DNA of 18,804 nt from Bacillota bacterium (GTDB lineage Bacteria; Bacillota; Clostridia; Christensenellales; Aristaeellaceae). Below the pieces are notes generated by a model. The model did not search any database and was not told the DNA's origin. It was given only the letters and a program-made list of their open reading frames with translations. The position numbers and the translations under genes were made by a program. Position 1 is the stretch's first letter, and each line of letters begins with the position of its first letter. The stretch is taken from positions 1 through 18,804 of the forward strand of contig JAEWWY010000311.1 of the NCBI GenBank assembly GCA_023458835.1, given 5' to 3'. Of this stretch, positions 1-6,807 are shown piece after piece.

Positions 1-85
1 TGCTGATAAAACACTATATATCGGCGCAAATCGACAAATGTTTAGCGCTTTTCAAAAAAAAAGATGAATTTTGCTGTAAAAAGTA
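1..85. other. AT-rich upstream region without a recognised gene
   Basis: No supported open frame, RNA gene or repeat is visible. GCGC at 24-27 can pair with GCGC at 45-48 and TTTT follows (49-52), which could be the decayed or weak terminator of an upstream gene, but four base pairs prove little. An A9 tract (about 54-62) sits 24 bases before the -35 box and may act as an UP-like or bent element. The rest of the gene-free stretch to 414 is described under the promoter, leader domain and riboswitch. Confidence 0.5.
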
Positions 86-113
86 TTGACAGCGATAGAG
101 TGCATGATATACT
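86..113 (+). promoter_or_regulatory. sigma-A type promoter of the flagellar operon
   Basis: TTGACA at 86-91 and TATACT at 108-113 are separated by 16 nt, and TGA just before the -10 box makes it an extended -10. Both hexamers are close to the vegetative sigma-A consensus, in an AT-rich stretch. The expected start of transcription is about 119-121, which places the first transcribed bases on the GGATA that opens the first leader fold. No sigma-28 promoter (TAAA, about 15 nt, GCCGATAA) is seen: the GCCGAAAA and TGCCGAAAA strings in the leader lack a TAAA at the right distance. The promoter appears to serve flgB and everything downstream. Confidence 0.8.
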
Positions 114-119
114 TAGTAC

Positions 120-204
120 GGATAGTATGTTTGGCCTTTATATGGCAGTTACCTGCTCGACAATGGCGACCCGCCGGGAGGTGAGGCCGAAAAACGGCGT
201 ATCC
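120..204 (+). promoter_or_regulatory. unidentified foldable 5' leader domain
   Basis: A GC-rich island at the predicted 5' end of the mRNA that can fold into nested helices. GGATA (120-124) pairs with TATCC (200-204), TTTGGCCT (130-137) with AGGCCGAA (184-191), ACCT (151-154) with AGGT (179-182), and GGCG (165-168) with CGCC (172-175). Alternative, mutually exclusive pairings exist: GCCG (186-189) with CGGC (195-198), and CGCCG (172-176) with CGGCG (195-199). Competing helices next to a riboswitch suggest a regulatory RNA, but I do not recognise the class. Two reading frames are open here by chance, but neither has a usable ribosome binding site. The fold is inferred by eye, not by energy calculation. 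Confidence 0.45.
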
Positions 205-249
205 AAGATTTACCTTATTTTATAGCCATGAAATGAAATAAATATCGAA

Positions 250-323
250 CGAAATGGCAAACTCACCGAATTGAAAGGTGGGGACGCAAAGCTAAAGGGT
301 CTGAAATGACAGCCAGCTGCCGA
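250..323 (+). ncRNA. cyclic-di-GMP-I (GEMM-I) riboswitch aptamer
   Basis: The conserved GEMM-I blocks appear in order: GGCAAAC (256-262), the GGGGACGCAAAGC block (280-292), GGGTCT (297-302) and AGCCAGCTGCCGA (311-323). P1 can form between GGCA (256-259) and TGCC (318-321). P2 is a six-pair helix, 262-267 with 277-282. P3 is very short, GTC (299-301) with GAC (308-310). The P2 loop is nine bases (268-276) and ends in GAAA, instead of the usual GNRA tetraloop. GEMM-I RNAs bind c-di-GMP and often sit upstream of motility genes, including the flgB operon of Clostridioides difficile. The class call is confident; whether ligand turns the operon on or off cannot be read from this sequence. Confidence 0.9.
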
Positions 324-336
324 AAAGGTATTTTTT
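318..336 (+). terminator. possible attenuator hairpin of the riboswitch
   Basis: TGCC (318-321) can pair with GGTA (327-330), including one G-T pair, around a GAAAA loop, and six T residues follow at 331-336. TGCC is also the 3' strand of aptamer P1, so the two structures exclude each other. If this is the expression platform, ligand binding would prevent termination and favour read-through. The stem is only four pairs, which is weak for an intrinsic terminator, so a different platform further down (323-400) is equally possible. Confidence 0.25.
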
Positions 337-414
337 GTTGCGCCAAAATGGGAAATTGCTGCAAAAGTGGTACCAAATTGTTACTAAACAGCGAAAAAAT
401 GGGAGGGATTTTGT

Positions 415-804
415 GTGGGCAGCGCTCTGGACAACACGAGTATGGCACTTCTTCAAAAAAGTCTGGACGCCGTGTGGCAAAGGCAGCAAGTGATTGCTAA
501 CAATATCGCAAACGCTGCCACACCGGGTTTTAAGAGCCAGCGTCTGGAATTTGAAGATTTGCTGGAAAAGCAGCTTCAAAAGACCGGAGCCGATGAGGAA
601 GGCATGCAAGATGCCCTTGAAAAGGTGAATCCCCGGGTCGTGCGCGATGAAAGCACCGCGGTCCAGGAAGACGGGAACAACGTGGACCTTGATTACGAGA
701 ATATTGAAATGGCCAGGGCCCAGATGCAGTACGGTTATTTGGCCAATTCCCTGAATTCGCAGATCAAGCGGCTCAAATATGTGATCACAGAGGGGCGTGG
801 ATAA
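415..804 (+). CDS. flgB: flagellar proximal rod protein FlgB
   Basis: A 129-residue protein, the usual FlgB length (about 130). FlgB is an export substrate that joins FlgC to build the proximal rod on the MS ring. The N-terminal rod/hook signature is clear: VIANNIANAATPGFKSQ, with the NNxANxxTPGFK core shared by axial proteins. The C-terminus shows the helical DNxVDxDxExxxMARAQMQY pattern typical of FlgB. The start is GTG at 415, seven bases after GGGAGGG (401-407). An upstream ATG at 306 in the same leader is in another frame and overlaps the riboswitch. First gene after the leader, ending two bases before flgC. Confidence 0.97.
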   Translation: MGSALDNTSMALLQKSLDAVWQRQQVIANNIANAATPGFKSQRLEFEDLLEKQLQKTGADEEGMQDALEKVNPRVVRDESTAVQEDGNNVDLDYENIEMARAQMQYGYLANSLNSQIKRLKYVITEGRG

Positions 805-806
805 GG

Positions 807-1250
807 ATGGCATTCCTGGATTCACTGAATATCAGCGGTTCAGGCCTCACCGCGCAGAAGCTGCGCATGCAGGTGGTGGCGCAAAATCTGGCAAACGCCC
901 AAACCACAAGAACCGAGGAAGGCGGACCCTACAGGCGGAAGCTGGTCGTGCTCTCAGAAAGAGGCGGGCAAAATACCTTTTCCGCCACTTTGAATTCTTC
1001 CATCGGCGGAAAAGCATCCGTAAGCGGGGTAGAGGCCAGCGCCATCGTGGAGGACGCGGACGATTTCAAGCTGGAGTATGATCCCACCCACCCCGATGCC
1101 GATGACAACGGGTATGTGCAGCTTCCCAACGTGAACACGGTGGAAGAGATGGTGGACATCATGTCTGCCTCCAGGCTGTATGAAGCCAATGTGACGGCGT
1201 TCAACGCCATGAAGGAAATGGCCGCAAAAGCCCTTGAAATAGGGCGATAA
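807..1250 (+). CDS. flgC: flagellar proximal rod protein FlgC
   Basis: A 147-residue FlgC, the normal size. It is exported to form the proximal rod with FlgB. The N-terminus carries the axial protein helix (ISGSGLTAQKLRMQVVAQNL and the following ANAQTTRT), and the C-terminus ends in the characteristic YEANVTAFNAMKEMAAKAL followed by EIGR, almost identical to FlgC of many Firmicutes. The ATG lies two bases after the flgB stop, with an AAGG-containing binding site inside the end of flgB, so the two genes are probably translationally coupled. A 50-base spacer follows before fliE. Confidence 0.97.
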   Translation: MAFLDSLNISGSGLTAQKLRMQVVAQNLANAQTTRTEEGGPYRRKLVVLSERGGQNTFSATLNSSIGGKASVSGVEASAIVEDADDFKLEYDPTHPDADDNGYVQLPNVNTVEEMVDIMSASRLYEANVTAFNAMKEMAAKALEIGR

Positions 1251-1264
1251 CCCGGAAAATCGAT

Positions 1265-1629
1265 ACGAAAGAATAGCACGAAAGAAATGGGGGAGCGGAT
1301 ATGGCCATTGAATCGGTAAGGCTTGCGCAATACATAGCAAACCTTCAAAAGCCGTCTGGCGCCGCCTCGGTATCGGAGAGTGCAGTACCTTTTGAGGATA
1401 TGCTGAAGGATGCTGTCCAGCAGACGATCAGCACCGATGCGGCGACCAAATTCGATGTGGTCAATCTGGTGACCGGCAACAGCGATTCACCCCACAACAT
1501 TACCATCAATGCGGCCAAAGCCGACCTGGCGGTGCAAATGATGGTGTCGGTCAGGAACAAGGTGCTGGATGCCTATAACGAGATCATGCGCATCACGCTC
1601 TGAATTGTAGCCTGTTGCATACGAAAGAA
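1265..1629 (+). repeat. three short ACGAAAGAA repeats flanking fliE
   Basis: ACGAAAGAA occurs at 1265-1273 and 1278-1286 in the flgC-fliE spacer and again at 1621-1629 in the fliE-fliF spacer. All three are noncoding and lie upstream of ribosome binding sites. They could be A-rich translation enhancers or mRNA-processing sites, or simply coincidence. The feature spans the three copies and the fliE gene between them. Confidence 0.35.
1301..1603 (+). CDS. fliE: flagellar hook-basal body protein FliE
   Basis: A 100-residue FliE, the family length. It is the first axial protein exported and links the FliF MS ring to the FlgB/FlgC rod. The sequence shows the FliE pattern: a variable N-terminus, PFEDMLKDAV in the middle, and the conserved C-terminal part containing AKADLAVQMMVSVRNKVLDA and then YNEIMRITL. 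The start ATG at 1301 is preceded by a GGGGGAG binding site. It stands between flgC and fliF as in most Firmicutes, with spacers of 50 and 51 bases that each contain an ACGAAAGAA repeat. Confidence 0.97.
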   Translation: MAIESVRLAQYIANLQKPSGAASVSESAVPFEDMLKDAVQQTISTDAATKFDVVNLVTGNSDSPHNITINAAKADLAVQMMVSVRNKVLDAYNEIMRITL

Positions 1630-1654
1630 AAATTTGCTGATGTAGAGGGTAAGC

Positions 1655-3244
1655 ATGGACCTTTCAATCTCAAGCCTCTTCCAGGGCATAAAGGGATACC
1701 TGGCAAAGTTAAGCAAGGGCAGGCGCGTTGCCCTTGCAGCTTTGCTTGTTTCCGTTATAGTGGGAGCGGTGATCCTGACAAACGTATTGGACAGCGCCGG
1801 CTATACGGTGCTGTACCGTGGTTTGTCATCCTCCGAGAGCGTTGAGGTCGTGAATCTCTTGGACAGCATGGGTACCCCCTACAGGCTTCAAACCGACGGC
1901 ACCATTCTGGTGCCCAGAGCCAGTGAGGCCATGCTCAAGATGCAGCTTGCTGCGGAAGGATTCCCCAAGAGCACGCTGGGCTATGATGTTTTTGCAAGTC
2001 AATCCGCTTTGATGACTACTGATTACGAAAAAAGGCAATATCTGATTTTTCAGCTTCAGGACAGGCTGCAGGAATCGCTTCGGACGCTGGAGGGTGTGAA
2101 AAACGCCATTGTGACCCTGAATGTGCCTGATGACAATTCCTTTGTCTTAAAGGCCGACAGGCCCCAGGCCTCCGCCTCAGTGGTACTGGAGCTTTATTCG
2201 TATACCAGCCTTTCCGATAAACAGATCAGGGGCATCGAAGCGCTGGTTGCCAGGAGTGTGCCAGGGCTTCAAAACGATCATGTGACCATTGTGGACAGCA
2301 CCGGCGTGGAGCTCAACGAAAAGTCGGAAGAATTGAGCGGCCAGGCGCTTTCCCAGATCGACGCCGTCAAACGGATCAACGACTATTATAAGGAAAAGAT
2401 CACCCGTTTTCTGGAGCCTGTATTTGGCGCGGACGGCATGAGCGTGGCGGTAAACGTGCAGGTGGATTTTCAGCAGAAGGTCACCGAAAAAACCACCTAT
2501 ACGCCCGTGGTGGGCGATAACGGCATTCTGTCCAAAGAAGAGTTTGACCGCCAAAGCCTGAACGGCGGCACCCTGCAGAACCTTGCCGCCGGGACGGACC
2601 CCAACACGGGCACGCCTACCTATGTGGAACAAGAGGATGGAGAGAACGATCAAAGCGCCAGTGAGAGCGGAAGCAGGGAGTTTCTTGTAAACAAGCTCAT
2701 CGAGGGAATTGAGGATAACGGTGGGCGGATTACGGACATGACCGTTGCCGTGATGATCAACAGCAGCTTCCTGGCCGACGACCTGGTGGCCAAGTACAAG
2801 GAGATGGTTGCCTACGGTGTGGGCATCCCTGTTGAAAAGGTGGTCATTACCCATGCGGAGTTTACGCCCAAACAAGCGCCTGTTTTCCCGCAGGAACAGG
2901 CGATCGACATGGATGGCCTGATCATACCCGTTGCCGGAGGCTTTCTCCTGCTGCTTCTGCTGGCTGTATTCCTGACATTGCGGTCAGGCCGCAAAAGGAG
3001 GACTGCGCGGCAGTATGCACCGCAAAATCAATCCCAGCAGCGGAATCAGCAGGCAAGGCGGCCTGGTCAGGAGATGGCGCAGCAAGGGCAGGATGCTGAA
3101 AAGCCGGAGGCTCCCGGGGAGATCGTGCTGACTGAGACGAGAGAACAGGGCATCAAGCGCCAGGTGAAGGAGTTTGCCACCGTCAATCCGGAAATTGTAG
3201 CGCAACTGCTCAGAACATGGATGAAGGAGGACGATTCCAAATGA
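1655..3244 (+). CDS. fliF: flagellar MS-ring protein FliF
   Basis: FliF, 529 residues, forms the MS ring in the cytoplasmic membrane around the export gate and anchors the rotor. The first membrane helix is at about residues 25-45, followed by the ring-building domains (GYTVLYRGLSSSESVEVV; LEGVKNAIVTLNVP) and an acidic, Ser/Gly-rich loop near residues 320-350. The second membrane helix is at about 422-441, with a Lys/Arg-rich stop after it. The C-terminal tail (QLLRTWMKED) is the known FliG-binding region. The start ATG follows GAGGG (1645-1649). The last four bases (ATGA) overlap the start of fliG. Confidence 0.97.
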   Translation: MDLSISSLFQGIKGYLAKLSKGRRVALAALLVSVIVGAVILTNVLDSAGYTVLYRGLSSSESVEVVNLLDSMGTPYRLQTDGTILVPRASEAMLKMQLAAEGFPKSTLGYDVFASQSALMTTDYEKRQYLIFQLQDRLQESLRTLEGVKNAIVTLNVPDDNSFVLKADRPQASASVVLELYSYTSLSDKQIRGIEALVARSVPGLQNDHVTIVDSTGVELNEKSEELSGQALSQIDAVKRINDYYKEKITRFLEPVFGADGMSVAVNVQVDFQQKVTEKTTYTPVVGDNGILSKEEFDRQSLNGGTLQNLAAGTDPNTGTPTYVEQEDGENDQSASESGSREFLVNKLIEGIEDNGGRITDMTVAVMINSSFLADDLVAKYKEMVAYGVGIPVEKVVITHAEFTPKQAPVFPQEQAIDMDGLIIPVAGGFLLLLLLAVFLTLRSGRKRRTARQYAPQNQSQQRNQQARRPGQEMAQQGQDAEKPEAPGEIVLTETREQGIKRQVKEFATVNPEIVAQLLRTWMKEDDSK

Positions 3245-4254
3245 ACAGGCGGGCAAACAGCAACGCCTCTGCCAGAAAGGCGGCCACAGTCGTCCTTTCC
3301 CTTGGAGTGGAGCAGGCATCCAAGGTGTACAAATATCTGAGGCCGGATGAAATCGAGCAGATCACCATGCAGATTGCCACGCTGGAAAACCTATCGCCCC
3401 AGGCGGTGGACCATACCATGGAAGAATTCTATAACCTGTGCATGGCGCAAAAATACATCACCGAAGGCGGCATTGAGTACGCCAAGGCGATTCTGGAAAA
3501 AGCCATGGGTGCTACCAGCGCGGCGACGGTCATCGAGCGGATCACAAGAACGCTTCAAACCAAGATGTTCAGCTTCCTGGACAAGGCCGACCCCAAGCAT
3601 TTGCTGAGCCTGATACAAAACGAGCACCCCCAGACCATCGCGCTGATCTTGTCCTACTGCACAGCCGAGCAGGCTTCTGAAATCCTGAGCGAGCTGCCCG
3701 GGGAGACGCAGTTGGACGTGGTGGAGCGCATCGCCACCATGGACAGGACCAGCCCGGACGCCGTAAGAGAAGTAGAGAAGATGATCGAGCAGAAGCTGTC
3801 CATGAGTGAGTCGGTTGGCTTTGCGGAGATCGGCGGCGCCAAGTATATGGCGGGCATATTGAACCTGGTGGACCGCAGCACGGAAAAGTTTATCATGGAG
3901 GAGCTTTCCAAGCGCGATCCCCAATTGGCCGAGGACATCCGCAACCGCATGTTTGTATTCGAGGATATCGCCACGTTGGATCCGATGCATATCCAGCGCT
4001 TTTTGCAGGACGTCAATGCCAACGATTTGCTCATTGCCCTCAAGGGCTGTTCCAAGGAAATCACCGATGTCTTCTATTCCAATATGTCGGTCCGCCTCAA
4101 GACCACCCTGGAGGAAGAATCCGCATATTTGCACGGTGTAAGGCTTTCCGCCGTAGAGGAAGCGCAGCAGAAGCTTGTTTCTGTTGTACGGCGGCTTGAG
4201 GAGGCCGGCGAGATCACGATCAGCAGGGGCCGAAAGGATGAGACAATTGTCTAG
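3241..4254 (+). CDS. fliG: flagellar motor switch protein FliG
   Basis: FliG, 337 residues, is the C-ring protein that binds FliF and meets the stator to produce torque. The middle domain has the EHPQTIA motif at residues 128-134. Aligning to the C-terminal torque helix of E. coli FliG with a constant offset of +4, all five charges are kept in sign: K268, R285, E292, E293 and R301. The C-terminus has the usual VEEAQQKLVSVVRRLEEAGE pattern. I chose ATG 3241 over the in-frame ATG at 3217 because AAGGAGG (3224-3230) is correctly placed for 3241 and the ATGA overlap with fliF gives coupling. It overlaps fliH by 17 bases. Confidence 0.96.
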   Translation: MNRRANSNASARKAATVVLSLGVEQASKVYKYLRPDEIEQITMQIATLENLSPQAVDHTMEEFYNLCMAQKYITEGGIEYAKAILEKAMGATSAATVIERITRTLQTKMFSFLDKADPKHLLSLIQNEHPQTIALILSYCTAEQASEILSELPGETQLDVVERIATMDRTSPDAVREVEKMIEQKLSMSESVGFAEIGGAKYMAGILNLVDRSTEKFIMEELSKRDPQLAEDIRNRMFVFEDIATLDPMHIQRFLQDVNANDLLIALKGCSKEITDVFYSNMSVRLKTTLEEESAYLHGVRLSAVEEAQQKLVSVVRRLEEAGEITISRGRKDETIV

Positions 4255-4975
4255 GCTGCTAAAAGGGGAATGCATTTGCATGGATGCGTCCGGGTTCGTG
4301 TACAACACGCCCGCATGCATAAGGCCCAAGCCGCAGGACGGACCTGAATCGGAGGCCGATCCCAATTCGGAACAGGGAGAGCTGGCATCCGCTGTCAAAA
4401 AGGCCCGCACCATTGTCGACGGCGCCAACCGCTACCTGTTGAAAATGCATGGGCAAATGCGTGAGCAGGCCAGGGAGATGTATGAAAGCGCCAGGGAGGA
4501 AGGTTGCCTGAAAGGGTATGAGGAGGGCCAGGCCCAGGCTTTTGCCCAAAATGAGCAGACGCTTGCGCAAATTACCGCCCTTCTTCAAGAAATTGACCGC
4601 GGCAAGGATGCGCTGCTGATGCAGTACGAGCAGAGCATGCTGGACCTGGCGCTGGATATTGCCCGCAAGGTGGTGGGCACACAGCTTATGGAAAATGACG
4701 AAGCTTTTTTGAACATATTCCGCAGGGCGGCGGAGGGGCTTCGCGCCACGAAGGCCGTACGGCTTCAGGTATCCCGGCATGAGGCCCGGATTGTAACCGC
4801 CAGCAGCGATTACCTTAAAAGCCTTGTAAGCGGTGCGGAGCGCCTGGATATTGAAGTGCTGGAGGATAAAGAGCCCGGCACCTGCATCCTGGAAACAGAG
4901 GATGTGCTGATCGATGCCAGTGCGGACCGGCAGTTGGAAAAGCTCACGCAGGCGGTGGAGGCCATCCGGCAATGA
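4238..4975 (+). CDS. fliH: flagellar export ATPase regulator FliH
   Basis: FliH, 245 residues, is the stator-like partner that holds the FliI ATPase at the C ring. A helical central region (about residues 60-120) contains Ala/Glu-rich repeats and glycines spaced as in FliH (EEGCLKGYEEGQAQA). The C-terminal domain (from about LDLALDIARKVVG) is typical of the FliH/V-ATPase E-subunit family, including the RADKEPGTC-like segment seen here as LEDKEPGTC. ATG 4238 is preferred: AGGGG (4225-4229) is eight bases upstream. An in-frame ATG at 4280 with AGGGGA before it is a credible alternative. Three cysteines lie in the first 40 residues. Confidence 0.9.
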   Translation: MRQLSRLLKGECICMDASGFVYNTPACIRPKPQDGPESEADPNSEQGELASAVKKARTIVDGANRYLLKMHGQMREQAREMYESAREEGCLKGYEEGQAQAFAQNEQTLAQITALLQEIDRGKDALLMQYEQSMLDLALDIARKVVGTQLMENDEAFLNIFRRAAEGLRATKAVRLQVSRHEARIVTASSDYLKSLVSGAERLDIEVLEDKEPGTCILETEDVLIDASADRQLEKLTQAVEAIRQ

Positions 4976-5004
4976 TCAAAAATCCAGCGTAAGGAGGGGA
5001 TGGG

Positions 5005-6330
5005 ATGTTTGAAGCGTACCGGCAGGCCGTTGCCCAAACGGAGCCCATCCTGCGCGGGGGCAAGGTGGATAAGATCATCGGCATGGTGCTGGAAAGCACC
5101 GGGCCGGATGTGGACATTGGCACCGTCTGCCGCATCCACAATACCAGGCGAAACGGCTGGATCGACGCCGAGGCGGTGGGCTTCAAGGGAAACAGGCTGC
5201 TTTTGATGCCCTTTGAGGAGCTGGACGGCGTTTCACGGGGCGGCGTGGTGGAATCAACCGGGGCCGCGCTGAAGATCCCCGTGGGAACGGAGCTGGTGGG
5301 CAGGGTCGTGGACGGGTTCGGCAGGCCTATCGATGAGGCCGGACCCCTTCTATGCACGGAGCAGTATACTGTTCAAAATCTTCCCTCCAATCCCCTTTCA
5401 AGACCGCGTATCGACACCCAACTGCATATGGGAGTCCGGGCCATCGATTCGCTTCTGACCTGCGGCAAGGGTCAGCGCATGGGTATCTTCGCGGGCAGCG
5501 GCATCGGCAAAAGCACGCTGCTGGGCATGATGCTCAGGAACGTGGAAGCCGATGTGAACGTCATCGCACTGGTGGGGGAACGGGGCCGCGAGGTGCGGGA
5601 CTTTATTGAAAAGGATCTGAAAGAGGAGGGCATGCGGCGCTCTGTGCTGGTGGTGGCCACCAGCGACCAGCCGGCCATGATGCGCTTGAAATGCGCGCTG
5701 ACCGCTACCACCATTGCGGAATACTTCCGGGACCAGGGCAAGGATGTGCTGCTGGTCATGGACTCGCTGACACGCTTTGCCATGGCCCAGAGGGAAATAG
5801 GCCTGGCGATTGGGGAACCGCCGGTGGCCAGGGGTTACACGCCTTCCCTATACGCGATTATGCCAAGGCTTCTGGAACGGTCGGGCAGATTTTTTTCAGG
5901 CTCCATCACAGGCATCTATACGGTGCTGGTGGAGGGCGATGATGTGAACGAGCCCATTTCCGATACGGTGCGCGGCATCCTGGATGGCCATATTGTGCTA
6001 TCCCGGGCGCAGGCCATGCGCAATCACTACCCGCCTATCGATATCCTGGCGAGCATCAGCCGCATCATGAATGAGATCATTCCTCCGGAGCAGATGCAGT
6101 ATGCCTCCGCGTTCCGCTCCACACTGTCGGCCTACTATGAGAACTTTGACCTGATCAGCATCGGCGCGTACAAGGCAGGAACCAATCCAAGGATCGACAA
6201 CGCCATTGCCAATATTGACAGGATCAATGGATTTTTAAAGCAGGGCATCGATGAAAAGGCTCCCTTTGAGGAGACCATGCGCAAGATGCAGGAGATTCAT
6301 CAGGCGATCCTAAAGGGAGGCGCGGCGTGA
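5005..6330 (+). CDS. fliI: flagellar type III export ATPase FliI
   Basis: FliI, 441 residues, is the F1-beta-like ATPase that helps unfold and deliver flagellar export substrates. The Walker A motif GSGIGKST lies at residues 164-171 with the catalytic lysine K169. GERGREVRDF follows, and the Walker B segment VLLVMD ends at D253. The ATPase C-terminal signature region (PSLYAIMPRLLERSGRF) is intact. The start ATG has an ideal AAGGAGGG binding site (4991-4998), six bases upstream. It lies between fliH and fliJ, and its TGA overlaps the GTG start of fliJ. Confidence 0.98.
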   Translation: MFEAYRQAVAQTEPILRGGKVDKIIGMVLESTGPDVDIGTVCRIHNTRRNGWIDAEAVGFKGNRLLLMPFEELDGVSRGGVVESTGAALKIPVGTELVGRVVDGFGRPIDEAGPLLCTEQYTVQNLPSNPLSRPRIDTQLHMGVRAIDSLLTCGKGQRMGIFAGSGIGKSTLLGMMLRNVEADVNVIALVGERGREVRDFIEKDLKEEGMRRSVLVVATSDQPAMMRLKCALTATTIAEYFRDQGKDVLLVMDSLTRFAMAQREIGLAIGEPPVARGYTPSLYAIMPRLLERSGRFFSGSITGIYTVLVEGDDVNEPISDTVRGILDGHIVLSRAQAMRNHYPPIDILASISRIMNEIIPPEQMQYASAFRSTLSAYYENFDLISIGAYKAGTNPRIDNAIANIDRINGFLKQGIDEKAPFEETMRKMQEIHQAILKGGAA

Positions 6331-6773
6331 AAAAGTTTCAATTTCCGCTTCAAAAAGTGCTGGAATATGACACGCACATGCAAAGAAACGAAGCCGACGC
6401 ACTGGGCCTGCTGCTTGCGGAGTATGCAAGGCTGGAAAAAAAGCGGGATGCGATGCGCAGGGAGTATGATGAAGCCAAGCGGCGGTATCAGATGGACTGC
6501 GAAAGCGGTCAAAGTGCCAGCCGCACAGCCACCGCCGGCCTGTACATTGCGGATCAGCGCCAGCAGCTCAAAAGGATCGCCGAACAGATGCGGGAGCAAA
6601 TGCGCCGCATCGACAGGCAGCGGGAGAGGCTGCTTGAAATCACCCAGGATAAAACCATGATCGAAAAGCTGAAGGAGCACGCCAAGGCGGATTATCAGGC
6701 GGCTGAGCGCAAAAGCGATGAAATGTTCATTGCGGAGTTCGTTTCCAATCAGATAGCCAAGGCGGGCGGCTGA
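6327..6773 (+). CDS. fliJ: flagellar export chaperone FliJ
   Basis: FliJ, 148 residues, the family size. It is an all-helical coiled coil that acts as a gamma-subunit-like stalk in the FliI hexamer and contacts FlhA. The sequence opens with FQFPLQKVLEYD, the conserved FliJ N-terminus, and is then rich in charged heptads with long Glu/Arg/Lys/Gln helices to the end. The start is GTG at 6327, within a GTGA overlap with the fliI stop and preceded by an AAAGGGAGG site inside fliI. In B. subtilis ylxF (motE) follows; here fliK follows after 34 bases. Confidence 0.93.
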   Translation: MKKFQFPLQKVLEYDTHMQRNEADALGLLLAEYARLEKKRDAMRREYDEAKRRYQMDCESGQSASRTATAGLYIADQRQQLKRIAEQMREQMRRIDRQRERLLEITQDKTMIEKLKEHAKADYQAAERKSDEMFIAEFVSNQIAKAGG

Positions 6774-6807
6774 GAGATGATCAAAATCAGATGGGGGAGG
6801 TGATCTT

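Noticed and set aside
24..52. Terminator of an upstream gene (GCGC...GCGC then TTTT)
   Set aside because: Only four base pairs and four T residues, so it is kept as a remark in the upstream region rather than called.
127..225. A 32-codon open frame (MFGLYMAVTC start) across the first leader domain, possibly a leader peptide
   Set aside because: Its ATG would be only about 6-8 bases from the predicted transcript start with no ribosome binding site. A second frame is equally open over the same bases, and the base pairing pattern explains the composition better.
183..326. Possible sigma-28 promoters at GCCGAAAA (186-193) and TGCCGAAAA (318-326)
   Set aside because: Neither has TAAA at about 15 bases upstream; the nearest TAAA (293-296) is 22 bases from the second. 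Both strings are explained by RNA structure.
1..414. Invertible flagellar switch like that upstream of C. difficile flgB
   Set aside because: I looked for long inverted repeats flanking the promoter or leader and saw none; only short helices of RNA type are present.
306..500. ATG-started 64-codon frame overlapping the riboswitch and flgB
   Set aside because: It runs through the aptamer and out of frame into flgB, has no binding site, and resembles no protein. The flgB start at GTG 415 has an ideal site.
797..1081. Alternative plus-strand frame overlapping flgC
   Set aside because: Basic, low-complexity product in the wrong frame; flgC covers the region with clear homology.
2177..2875. 232-codon minus-strand frame inside fliF
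   Set aside because: Antisense shadow of fliF with no domain, promoter or binding site.
3391..4428. 345-codon open frame on the minus strand
   Set aside because: It is exactly antisense to fliG and the start of fliH. Long antisense frames are expected in GC-rich codon-biased genes, and this one has no recognisable domain.
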